From Undaria pinnatifida (Eukaryota > Sar > Phaeophyceae > Laminariales > Alariaceae), in contig JABAKD010000009.1 in assembly GCA_012845835.1 (NCBI GenBank), forward strand, positions 13,461,854 to 13,525,853: a stretch of 64,000 nt of DNA, given 5' to 3'. The notes beneath the pieces were generated by a model. The model saw nothing but the letters and a program-made list of their open reading frames with translations. It made no database searches and was not told the origin of the DNA. Positions 35,001-41,666 of this stretch are shown here, in pieces; position 1 is the first letter of the stretch; each line of letters begins with the position of its first letter. The position numbers and the translations under genes were made by a program.

Positions 35001-38000
35001 ACTACTCAGCTTGCTCTATAGAGGGACCACTCGCACAGTAGATCGCAGGAAGTTCCTTGGAGAGATGCAGGGCTCTTCCCGACAAGCTGTAGGTTGGTCC
35101 GGCTGTCTTCCGGTCCAAAATCGACCATAAAGGTGCAAAGATTAATGTTGTTCGTGCAAAAAATAAAACGTTCCCGCCGAGAGTGCTGTTATTCCGTGCA
35201 CTGCTGCTGTGATTGATACTGCTTTACCTGGTATCGTACCTGGTATGTCGTAATCTCCCTCTTGCCCGTCTTGCCCCCGAAGGCTTGCAGGATTGCGAAC
35301 GACGAAATGGCGAAAGTGGTGGCCTTGCACCCCAATCGGTTAATCGGCGTGGCTCTGATTCCGACGACAACGGAAGAGGTGGGGATCGATGTATCTTCTT
35401 TTTTTTTTGCAATTCATCTCGCATGCGGCTGCTGTATCTACCCTAGGATAGAGCAGCACGTGCAGTAACAGGAAACAGGTAAACGCGCCGGTCCCTTGCC
35501 ACCCAAGGACCGGAAAGGTATTCGTTGCAGTAGACAGGATTGGCACTGCTGTAGAAACTTTTGCAGCGTTAATAGTTGTACGTCGAATTATAGTAGTAAT
35601 ACCAGATTTTCCGCTCTTGACGAAAGTTTTCTTCCTTGCCGCTACGAGTAGCGAGGAGATGCACACGACGGTGTGGTGTTATCTTGTCTAGCGTCCGACG
35701 TCCGCTTGCAGGGGTGCACGGAGTCCGACGGGCAGTACAGTATTATCAAAGGTTTCCGTCAAAGAAGGCGTGCATGCACGATGCGGAACGGTGTACGGTC
35801 GCTAACTCCTTTAGGACGGCGCCCACGTTTTTGACGGCATAGTTCTTGGACTCCGTGCCGGACAATGGTTGCACTTGTAAAAAAGTTAAAGGACTTGGTG
35901 ATGGCTGACAGCCAGTACAGCAACGAGCAGCCAGCCCAACAACCAACGGTGCACAGTTGTTGTCTCCAGCCAGCCCCTGCAGTGCCATCGCACTGATTCG
36001 GTTATTTTTCGGTTATTTTTCGGTTATTTTTCGGTGTTGCCACTCGCGACGACCACAAGCCATTGCCTCCCGCCCAGTGGGTGGGGGGAGCTCACCGGAG
36101 ATAAAAAATGAGGCACACACCTTCCGCGTTGCATACACCCCCTGCTCTTACAGAGGCAGTTCCGTGACCACAAGCTACATACGGAGACGGAGGGCTTGCC
36201 CGGTCAGCAGAACAGTCACGATGTTTTCAGCGTTGGGGGCTGTATTTATTTTATTTTTTATTTTTTCTCTCCATTTGACTACTACTGAAGTGGAATATAT
36301 CTCCCCTCGCCCAATCCTTGAGCTAAAACACCTGCTTCAACAGTACCTCTTGCCCAGTCCTAGATATATTATTCATTTTTTCTGTATTAATAATGATACC
36401 TTATCTTACCCAATCCTTAATCTACTCCACACGACAACGGGACCGCTCGCTCGCACTCCGTTCGGCCGGCCAGGCGATGGTGCAGGAGACCATCCGAGCG
36501 GTCAAAGAGCTGGGGATGGCTGGAGTAGCGTTGTTTGTCGGTCCGACCGCCAAGCCTCCGGACATGGCCTGCTTCGAGGGGCTGTACCGGACGTGCAAAG
36601 AGCTCGACGTCGCGATCTGGGTGCACCCGTGCCGACCACAGTCCTACGCGGACTACGACGCGTACAAGGTACGGAGCTGCTCGTGGGTTGATGTAGCTCG
36701 CCTGCGCTCTTGGGGCGGTGGGGAGTGGCCTGTTCCGTCCGCAAAATACCTGCTTGCTGCTCTGCTCGGCAAGGTGCAGCCGATACGGCAAGCACCGGGG
36801 ACAAAACGGCGTGTGCGACGCGACTGGTTATTGCGGCTAGAATAGTGACAACGGGTCGAGTTGAACGCCGTTTTTTTGTTTTTGCTTCGCGCGGGGTTAA
36901 TTTAGGAGGATTGGGACCTTTAGTTGTTCGTGTCGTGTTGGCAACGTTTTATGTTCGTCGCCTGCTCAAGCCGCAGGTTGAACCGCATTTCGCGAAAAGG
37001 ATGTTTTTTTCCGGTGACGGCCGCTGTTTCCGGTAACCCCGGTGTCCCTTCGCCCTTTGTATGCTTCGCTACCTAAAGGGGGTGGGCAGCAAGCACCAGA
37101 TCTGGAACACGTACGGGTGGATTTACGACACCTCCGTGGCGATGGTACATATCGCCTTGGCTGGGGTATTTCGACGATACCCAGGTGAGACAGTGATTTG
37201 CAACAGAAACATCTGTCGCTGAGCACCAAAGTAGACACACTCTTAACGCTAGCAACAATGTGGGTTCAATGCCGGCAGTGATGCTTCGCGTGAGGTCGTG
37301 GCGCAAGTCGTCTCCGAGTTCAATGCCCCGGGAAATTTGTTGGCGTGAGTTGCTCAGCGCGGCCCGTGATCCACCCTTTATTGTGTGTCTCGGAGAGAAT
37401 GCTGCTGTAGCTTTCCTCGTGTTGTTGCGCACGCGATTGTCGCGAGAGGGGTTTGGAAGAACTGTCGCTCGAGGAGAGATTCTGTGATACGTGTGGTCAT
37501 TTCTGCGTGTTTTTTTCTTCGCACTTGTATTGTTCGTGAAACATGGCGAAAAGTATGCCGCATGCCCTCAGCAATGGTCAGTTCTTTTTTCACGAGCGCA
37601 CGATAGGATCAGGCTGTACACCCGGCGCATTGCTCACCCCGAGAGGCGGAGAAGATTACGCTCACCTCCGCTTGGGTGCACATGCGCAAGGGCCGCATCA
37701 TTGCGATACGCTTTTTTTTTGTAAGAATAAAGGAGACGGAGCGAGCTGTGAGTTCGTTTTTCTGGAAGGTCGGTACTCAACTTTGCAACCTGTCGGTGAT
37801 AGACCGGTCGCGTGTTTTCTAGATGCATCGAAAGAGGGGAGAAAGTAATGTTATCCTGGCCTCCCACGTGGTACCCAGTGAATCACATTGTATTCCTACT
37901 TTTGGTACACTTCCTGTGTATGTCGCAATCCAGCAGATGTCCAGCCCAGGTCTGATGCTCGGGTCAGTGCTGCTGTTCAAGTCTTGGCGGGCATGCGGTT

Positions 38001-41000
38001 GGTGGTACATATTTGCTCATGCTCATGTGCTGACTCCTGCTTGCTCTTCATGATGTTGGAAAGGCACTTGTTCACACCTGTCGAAGTAGCGCAGGAGGAG
38101 AGGATGACCCAACAGAAGAGATCACTTTCGTGTTTTCCGCGGGCTGGCTACGAGCAGCGAATGGTGCATTTATACGGCGGCTCTTAACTTCATCTCAAGA
38201 CGCTACCAAGTTCATACGGTCACGAAAGCTTGGTACCAACACAGCTCGCTCCTGTGAGCCTTACCAAGGAAACAGAGACAGGAGCCCAAGCCAATGGCGC
38301 TTCACACACACACCCTTCGCTGTCGAAAATCCTGCAATTGCCTCTGTTGAGTCGCTTTTCATCCAAGACCTCAAGTGACTTCCTCGTGCTTACCTGCTCG
38401 CAGGGCTGAAGATGATCTCGCACCACCACGGCGCAATGGTACCGTTTTTCACAGCTCGCTTCAACACCCAGCGAAGGAACTTCCACGAAGGCAAGACCTC
38501 TACCCGTCGTATAGACAGTCACGGCGTCGTAGGAGGCCGTGACCGCTCGTCCATGTTAACGTTGCCTTGGATGTGAGCCTTTACCCGTTCAAGTTCGTAG
38601 TATGTGTGTTTTTCTCCTTCAGAAAGACGGCTCGCTCGCGGCGGGAGGCTTTTGGCTTTTGGGGCGCTTTTTCGTAGATGCTTTTTTTTCTGTTTGCGTG
38701 CATCTGGCCTGGCGATCGCGGGCCCGCCCTGTCCCGTTTCTCTCTCCCGCCGCTGCTGGTTTGTTGGCCGTGCGTGAGCAGAGATTGTCTCAGCAAGTGC
38801 TGTAGGCACTTTGTGTAGATGCGTTCCCATCACCTCGTCGCCCCCGATTGTTCCTTTCCGGATTGTTCCGTCCGCCGAAATTACTCACCTCGTGTTTTGA
38901 CGCTGCAGACGAAGGAGACGATCTCTTGTCGGACCTCAGCCTTTTCTACTGTGATACTGCCACGTTTGGCGAGGCCGCGCCGAACATACAGCAGGTGTGT
39001 GTTAACGGTGTTTTACCTGGGTGGTGGTCGGCGGAGGCGTCGGCCTCGGTTCCCCTAGACGACTAGTGTTTGTGCCGTGGCCGCGTGGCGTTGGGTCCCC
39101 GTACACCTGTGGCCCGTTCGCACCCGTCTGTACGGAGATATAAATGGCAATACACTCAGCGATGCACCCGAGCGGTGACCGTGCTTGGGTTTGTGTCAAA
39201 TAAAGGCCTCGCTAAGTTTGGCTACTGATTGATTTTGCTATATCGTACGGAACGTTTCGGAGGCGAGCAAGTAAGGCTGCGCAGCGTTGCTTCGCTGTCG
39301 AGGTTTGCACGCGTTACACTTCTTGGTCGCGGACGCCAAGCAGCAGCAACGGCCGCCCTGGCCGATGGCCACTTTGGAACGCCGTAGATGTAGCCCCAGC
39401 CAGCAAGCGAGCGAGAAGAAAGTATCCAAGGCTTTTCACAGTATGTTGGCGGGCCGGTATTGACGGTAGCGGCGGGACGGGACGGTGAAACCTTCGCCAA
39501 CTAGTCCCGTTGTTCCGTTCCCCCGACAAAACCGTGTATCGCTGAAGCTTACCGTCCCGTCCCGTCGTAAAAACATCTACCCGTCGTACCGCACCGTCCC
39601 CGTCGTGTTTTTTTGTTTGCATTCCGTTCTGTTCCGTTTCGGAAAGTTGTATCTTCAGCCCCGTCCCTCGTCAAAAAATATGTTTACCGTCTCGTTCCGC
39701 CGACCAGACCCTTCCCTTACAGCCCCGTCCCGCCGTCACAGTCATTCGCGTTTCTTTAAGATGCCGTGAGGGCGACTCATTCTGTCCATTGTCTGCTGCC
39801 GTCTATTCCCGTCAGGTAATTATTACGGGGGACCCTAGTAAATAGGACCTACGGTGAACACAAAAACCTATGTATTCATATATTTTTACTAACAATATTT
39901 GGTCCTATATACTATCGTCCTCCGTAATAGTAATCTGTTCGAAACTTCACACCAGATGTACGGTACGGTATATGCGAAATTGCGGCGTTGTAAAATTTAC
40001 GAATTTGCAGCTCAAGTATTTTCGGCTCTGGAGGCTACCGCGAGCACCACCAGCAGCACCGTGCCCGACACCGGCACGGAACCATAGATGGATGCATTCC
40101 GAACGGGCGTGACCAACCGGCCAGCGCTACCACCCCCAATGCCCCAACCGCCTTCGCCATAGCACATGTGCAGCCAGCCATTAGCACCATAACACAACCA
40201 CAACCACAAGAAAAACACGAGCGGACACGGCAAGCCTTCTGGGGTCGGATGACTCGAAAATACGTCGCCCGTTTGGCAATACCGTCTCGTCCTGTCGTGA
40301 AAAAATGTGTTTACCGGCCCGTACCGTGGTGAAAAATTATATTTACCGTTCCGTCCCGTCGTGAAAAAGTAACGCTCGTGCTTTACCGTCCCGTCCCGTA
40401 AGAATGTTTATATCCGCGATCCCGTCCCGTCCCGTTCCGCCGTTGAAAGTATTCCCTCATTTTTACCGTCCCGTATTCGTTTTTTTGCCCCCAGCAAGCA
40501 AGTCGAAACGCTCCCGCCCCGTCCCGTCTCAATTATGAAATCCCGTGAAAAGCCTTGAAACGTTCCAGCGCCTACTAAAACGTCGCAAGGCACATCGCTG
40601 AACCTCTTGTTTGCGGGCGTCCTCCCTTTGGCCGCCCAGGCCGACGGTGGCTTTGAGACGGCGCAGGTGTAAGGCCCCAGCCTGCAAACGGGCGGCAAGA
40701 ACACTTCCAGCGCCCATCAGCAGGTTGCTAGACACACCGCTTATTCGCTTTTTTGTGCGCCTCCTTGTCCTGTGGACACCCATCTACGCACGCGCTGCAC
40801 GTGACTTCCCGCACGATTCTCAGGCGATCGACTTTTTTGGGCAGAAGCGAGTGCTCTTTGGCACCGATACGCCGATGGACATGGGGACTCGGGGTATGTT
40901 CACGCGGACGACGATCTCTTCCATAGAGGCCCTCGACGCCTCACCGGCAGACAAGGAGGCGTTGTACTCGGGGTGAGCGTCCGCCTGTTTTCGATACGGC

Positions 41001-41666
41001 CTGTAGTCTTTGCCACAAATTCCCCAATTTCCATTATTTTACGCTAGATATCCATCCGGCCGTGTTAATATACTACCGGTACAGTATATGGTACTTCGTA
41101 CATATGCGTTGTAGTGTGTTAATAGTCGACCAAAAATAACCCAACGCTGCGGTACAGGCTGCTCGTTGTGGGACCCTTGCGCCTGCAGCTGTTAAAGCCC
41201 TTCTCGGTATTTATATATATATCAGAGCGATGTAACTGTATCCATCGCAGCGATAGGTGATTGATCGCCGACTTTAGCGTGCCGTATATACGCGTGCTGT
41301 ACGCTTGGCGTATCATGCGACGATGCGACGCACCTGGTAACATCGCGACATGACAACCAATGCGTGAATTAGTGTTCGACTCGCCCCTGGGAGGCAGGTA
41401 TTTTGCATGGGGTCGGCGTTTCCCGCGCGCGCGGTGAGCATTGCGGGCGTTCCAGCTTCTTCCGTTCGCCCCGCTCCCCCTCGCGCCTGTCTGTCCCTAT
41501 GGACGATCGCGACTCGACGTGGCGGAACTGTTCTCGTACTGTCTTGCTTCTCAGGAACGTGTTGGCCATGCTTGGGGAACGCTTCGCTGGAATCACTGGT
41601 ATCGGTGGAGCTACGGTGGGAGCTGCTGTCCATGGGGAATTTGACCAGATCACTGCAAACCTGTAA
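14844..41666 (+). CDS. Amidohydrolase-2 / ACMSD-like metal-dependent enzyme, nine exons
   Basis: Exons: 14844-14980, 28334-28433, 35283-35378, 36474-36668, 37079-37184, 38404-38490, 38909-38994, 40824-40972, 41555-41666. They total 1068 nt, giving 355 residues plus stop, and every junction keeps phase. This length is usual for the ACMSD-like amidohydrolase family, (beta/alpha)8-barrel enzymes that decarboxylate or hydrolyse small acids at one metal ion. Likely ligands: H8, H162 (WVHP), H218 (in SHHHGAMVP) and D284 (LFGTD). The first His of the usual HxH is Tyr6 (DSYTH). An in-frame TAG at 14772-14774 with no ATG in between supports this start; a CAG/AGC-repeat leader precedes it. No targeting peptide is evident, so the cytosol is likely. 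Exact substrate unknown. Introns carry most of the mobile DNA in the window. Confidence 0.9.
15366..15466 (+). repeat. Poly(A)-tailed retroposon P, copy 1
   Basis: One of five copies (others 21437-21539, 24768-24861, 25320-25484, 49673-49838). Shared core: TCGACACACGACGCGTATGA through GTGGTGAGCT, then the hairpin CATCCGCCGGAGGATG and an A-run. All copies share the 3' end while the 5' ends vary, as expected of target-primed retroposition. Confidence 0.8.
15584..15668 (-). repeat. Dispersed repeat B, copy 2
   Basis: Reverse-orientation copy of the 85-bp repeat at 14167-14252. It lies next to the inverted duplicate described at 15686-15990. Confidence 0.8.
15686..15990 (+). repeat. Dispersed repeat C, inverted relative of 23870-24250
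   Basis: About 235 bp (from the CAGCTGACGCAATTCATGCC region to the CGCACGACAGGCATAAG region), followed by an A/G-rich tract. The reverse complement recurs at about 23870-24250, where the tract is T/C-rich. Together with repeat B this forms a longer element present in opposite orientations 8 kb apart in intron 1. Confidence 0.75.
16000..17070. other. Intron 1 segment, nothing recognised
   Basis: No gene or bounded element is recognised. Short CAGCAGTACGTACGG-type motifs recur at 16110-16195 and again at 17955-18245. Confidence 0.45.
17071..17392. repeat. Dispersed repeat R1, copy 2
   Basis: Direct-orientation partner of 9788-10118, about 320 bp with scattered changes. Confidence 0.75.
17750..17850 (-). 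repeat. Repeat tail T (LTADV type)
   Basis: On the minus strand: GCAGCTTGCAAAG then an open stretch starting ATGAGTATTGACCTG that would read [18 protein letters not shown]. Relatives occur near 27090, 28013 and 44050. A divergent relative ([13 protein letters not shown] type) ends the poly-C elements. It may be a captured exon or only a conserved terminus. Confidence 0.6.
18100..18770. repeat. Low-complexity CCACC-rich and CAGTACGTA minisatellite region
   Basis: CCACCCACC-type runs (18130-18180, 18320-18375, 18640-18715) alternate with CAGCAGTACGTACAG motifs. A segment of about 65-75 bp (CACCTGGTACGCGGGGAGCA through AAACAGGAAAC) is duplicated at 18419-18483 and 18509-18581. Confidence 0.75.
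19190..21369. mobile_element. TIR element with poly-C interior, copy 1
   Basis: About 2.2 kb bounded by near-perfect inverted repeats of about 125 bp (19190-19317 and 21245-21369). The outer ends are AT-rich (TATAAAAA..) followed by AAATACACTCCAGCTGTGAG. The interior has no coding capacity. It holds blocks of about 320 bp in tandem (20040-20370, 20370-20690) separated by C-runs up to about 40 bases, plus an AT-rich arm (19320-19700). Long inverted repeats without a transposase suggest a non-autonomous DNA element of unassigned superfamily. Relatives: 27498-27822, 30208-32400, 44545-46350. Confidence 0.75.
21437..21539 (+). repeat. Poly(A)-tailed retroposon P, copy 2
   Basis: Same core and poly(A) tail as 15366-15466; the terminal hairpin is slightly degenerate (GATCCGCCGGAGGATT). 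Confidence 0.8.
21590..22140 (-). repeat. Terminal fragment of the poly-C TIR element
   Basis: Starts with the inverted-repeat end (AATACACTCCAGCTGTGAGA) and reads inward to a G-rich block (21940-22110). This is the reverse orientation of the right end of 19190-21369. It breaks off around 22140, short of the LINE fragment. Confidence 0.7.
22385..23750 (+). pseudogene. 5'-truncated LINE, reverse transcriptase C-terminal half
   Basis: A non-LTR retrotransposon ORF2 remnant read in four pieces because of shifts near 22700, 23030 and 23325. The first piece carries [16 protein letters not shown], the RT block before the active site. The second carries YADDAG (22737-22754), the catalytic box, and the following SxAKMEIM block. 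The third and fourth carry the post-RT region typical of LINEs ([43 protein letters not shown]). The N-terminal RT blocks and any endonuclease are absent, fitting 5' truncation. It lies in intron 1 in the same orientation as the host gene. No poly(A) or target duplication was found. Confidence 0.88.
23870..24250 (-). repeat. Dispersed repeat C, inverted copy
   Basis: Reverse complement of 15686-15990, including a T/C-rich tract (23870-24025). Repeat B copy 3 follows directly. Confidence 0.75.
24280..24363 (+). repeat. Dispersed repeat B, copy 3
   Basis: Same 85-bp unit as at 14167; ends at GTGAGAACAAC. Confidence 0.8.
24768..24861 (+). repeat. Poly(A)-tailed retroposon P, copy 3
   Basis: Same core. 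It lacks about 12 bp before the hairpin, and its A-run is interrupted by G. Confidence 0.78.
25320..25484 (+). repeat. Poly(A)-tailed retroposon P, copy 4 (longer)
   Basis: Shares an additional 60-70 bp 5' of the core with copy 5 (CGCTATACCTACAAT ... GTGCGCCAGCTAGCGTTGGG). It ends with CATCCGCCGGAGGATG and 17 A. The longer copies define more of the source element; no tRNA-type promoter is obvious. Confidence 0.8.
25555..26360. mobile_element. PIF/Harbinger-like MITE
   Basis: 806 bp bounded by perfect or nearly perfect inverted repeats of about 55 bp starting GGCCGTTTCTTATAGCATTG, flanked by the trinucleotide TTA on both sides (25552-25554, 26361-26363). A TTA/TAA duplication with GG(G/C)-starting termini is the PIF/Harbinger signature. 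Partial copies of the terminal motif (TTCTTATAG) recur inside each end. The interior holds a CAG microsatellite (25730-25752) and a TG/CG run near 26120; no transposase is present. Confidence 0.88.
26444..26500 (+). repeat. tRNA-like repeat, copy 1
   Basis: Contains a TGGGCTCGAGTCTCAC segment resembling a tRNA T-arm (Pol III B box), followed by a T-rich run. Related copies: 26553-26610, 27147-27200, 44474-44530 (minus). No complete cloverleaf is seen, so it looks tRNA-derived rather than a tRNA gene. Confidence 0.55.
26553..26610 (+). repeat. tRNA-like repeat, copy 2
   Basis: AATGTTGGGCGTGACGACG ... CGTGGGTTCGAGTCTCAC with a T-run after it; same family as 26444. Confidence 0.55.
27147..27200 (+). 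repeat. tRNA-like repeat, copy 3
   Basis: AATGTTGAGAGTGACAGCG ... CGCGGGTTCGAGTCCCAC, then a T8 run. It lies directly after a tail T repeat (27080-27145); the same adjacency is seen at 44030-44530. Confidence 0.55.
27498..27822 (+). repeat. Right-end fragment of the poly-C TIR element
   Basis: Matches the final 330 bp of 19190-21369, from a C-run to the terminal TTTTTATAAT. Another tail copy follows directly at 27830-27922, and an LTADV-type tail at 27990-28075. Confidence 0.8.
28144..28229 (+). repeat. Dispersed repeat B, copy 4
   Basis: Same 85-bp unit, about 105 bp upstream of amidohydrolase exon 2. Confidence 0.8.
28334..28433 (+). CDS. Amidohydrolase exon 2
   Basis: Completes R46 and codes residues 47-79 ([10 protein letters not shown]...). 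The pyrimidine-rich tract and acceptor end ...TGCTCAAAAG; donor GTGAGA, phase 0. The MDE-x-GID motif is a family signature directly following the exon 1 end (DLRIR). Confidence 0.9.
28434..29930. other. Intron 2, first part
   Basis: No gene recognised. A CGGTTCGGTTC-type simple repeat occurs at 28670-28815, and an AT-rich run with TATATA repeats at 29735-29770. A segment near 29565-29615 is related in reverse orientation to 60750-60795 and 63950-64000. Confidence 0.5.
29932..30195 (+). repeat. ACCGCC interspersed repeat array, block 1
   Basis: More than a dozen short TACCGCC(C/A)AAA-type motifs at irregular spacing of about 10-20 bp. A similar block lies at 34288-34560, and an ACCGTC version fills the hAT-like MITE at 50269-51113. 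Confidence 0.75.
30208..32400. mobile_element. TIR element with poly-G interior, copy 2 (inverted)
   Basis: Reverse orientation of 19190-21369. It begins with the same terminal repeat (30208-30340), continues through G-runs up to about 25 bases (30900-31730), and ends in the AT-rich arm containing GACATCGCTAATTATA motifs (32210-32370). The second terminal repeat is missing, so this copy is truncated. A block of about 395 bp is duplicated inside (31190-31320 and 31585-31710 share their cores). Confidence 0.75.
32401..33456. other. Intron 2 segment, no gene seen
   Basis: Short direct duplications (CGCTCGATTACGTTACCTCG-like, 32480-32560). An A-rich AAACAAAA tract lies at 33235-33310. The motif around 33060-33110 is a reverse-orientation relative of 42959-43010 and 60410-60475 (AAGAATCGGCACGGACA). 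Confidence 0.5.
33457..33962 (+). mobile_element. Zinc-finger-bearing TIR element
   Basis: 506 bp bounded by inverted repeats of 25 bp beginning ACAGTAGCGGCTACGGTTTA. Several internal 'TTTAAGAGA' and 'CTCTTAAA' motifs give subterminal inverted repeats. No target duplication is clear. The interior contains one small Cys/His-rich frame (33649-33846). A truncated relative is at 13719-14064. Confidence 0.75.
33649..33846 (+). CDS. Small Cys/His-rich putative zinc-binding protein
   Basis: 65 codons from MPC. Potential metal ligands: C3, C9, then [15 protein letters not shown] and, near the end, HRICHTC. The spacing of Cys/His pairs resembles a compact treble-clef or PHD-like finger, but I cannot name the family. 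The same frame is conserved in the MITE at 13719-14064, where the amino-acid sequence is kept better than the flanks, yet that copy stops before the last pair. The protein could be transposon-encoded, or a captured host domain. There is no evidence of expression. Confidence 0.5.
   Translation: MPCAAGSRCTAVPDRTPGPPKFTNHQCRGVCGQYLHGACGVVDPLGTSEMHRICHTCATSLESEI
34288..34560 (+). repeat. ACCGCC interspersed repeat array, block 2
   Basis: Similar to 29932-30195: repeated TACCGCC and ACCGCCAAAA motifs, including an A13 run near 34447. Confidence 0.75.
34612..34739. repeat. Short inverted-repeat element (128 bp)
   Basis: Arms of 26-27 bp at 34612-34637 and 34714-34739 (AACTGAAAGCC then an A/G difference and GCCTTTTTATTTTTT) around 76 bp. 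Possibly a small MITE. Confidence 0.65.
34880..35031. repeat. Short inverted-repeat element (152 bp)
   Basis: Arms AGTGGTCCCTC(C/T)ATAG at both ends, one mismatch in 16. It lies in intron 2, about 250 bp before exon 3. No target duplication is certain. Confidence 0.6.
35283..35378 (+). CDS. Amidohydrolase exon 3
   Basis: Codes residues 80-111 ([10 protein letters not shown] ... [11 protein letters not shown]), the helix and strand usually written ND-x-x-A ... R-x-x-G-x-A-x-x-P in this family. The acceptor follows a C/T-rich tract; donor GTGGGG, phase 0. Confidence 0.9.
36474..36668 (+). CDS. Amidohydrolase exon 4
   Basis: Codes residues 112-176. It includes the [10 protein letters not shown] strand and WVHP with the likely metal ligand H162. 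Acceptor GGCCAG, donor GTACGG, phase 0 on both sides. Confidence 0.92.
37079..37184 (+). CDS. Amidohydrolase exon 5
   Basis: Codes residues 177-211 plus one base of codon 212. It contains [15 protein letters not shown] and GVFRRYPG, strongly family-like. Acceptor AAAG at 37078 is preferred; an acceptor 12 bases downstream is also in frame and would remove four residues. Donor GTGAGA. Confidence 0.85.
38404..38490 (+). CDS. Amidohydrolase exon 6 (GC donor)
   Basis: Codes G212 to E240 plus one base of codon 241, including [10 protein letters not shown] with the metal-binding His. No GT donor fits. GAAG|GCAAGA is a classical GC donor, and splicing there gives an in-frame Asp codon with exon 7. 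Confidence 0.85.
38909..38994 (+). CDS. Amidohydrolase exon 7
   Basis: Completes D241 and codes to Q269, containing [10 protein letters not shown], the family's (F/Y)-Y-x-D-T strand. Acceptor CTGCAG, donor GTGTGT, phase 0. Confidence 0.9.
39241..40710. repeat. CCGTCCCGT-rich repeat with related flanks (intron 7)
   Basis: Short CCGTCCCGT/CCGTCGT motifs fill 39476-39740 and 40260-40520. The flanking segments 39340-39420 and 40625-40705 are related in direct orientation (GGCCGCCC-GGCCGA-GG and CCCCAGCC-GCAA-CG blocks), at about two thirds identity by eye. It may be an old bounded element within intron 7. Confidence 0.5.
40824..40972 (+). CDS. Amidohydrolase exon 8
   Basis: Codes residues 270-318 plus two bases. 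It contains [16 protein letters not shown] with the catalytic/metal-binding Asp284 and the C-terminal helices up to ALYSG. Donor GTGAGC, phase 2. Confidence 0.92.
41555..41666 (+). CDS. Amidohydrolase exon 9 and stop
   Basis: Completes G319 and codes N320 to L355, then TAA at 41664-41666. The SGN-x-x-x-x-L start of this exon matches the usual end of family members (SGNAxRLL). The tail after it is Gly/Ala-rich. The acceptor follows a strong tract (CTGTCTTGCTTCTCAG). Confidence 0.82.

Noticed and set aside
36002-36036. Regulatory repeat (TCGGTTATTTT repeated four times)
   Set aside because: A short microsatellite inside intron 3 with no sign of function.
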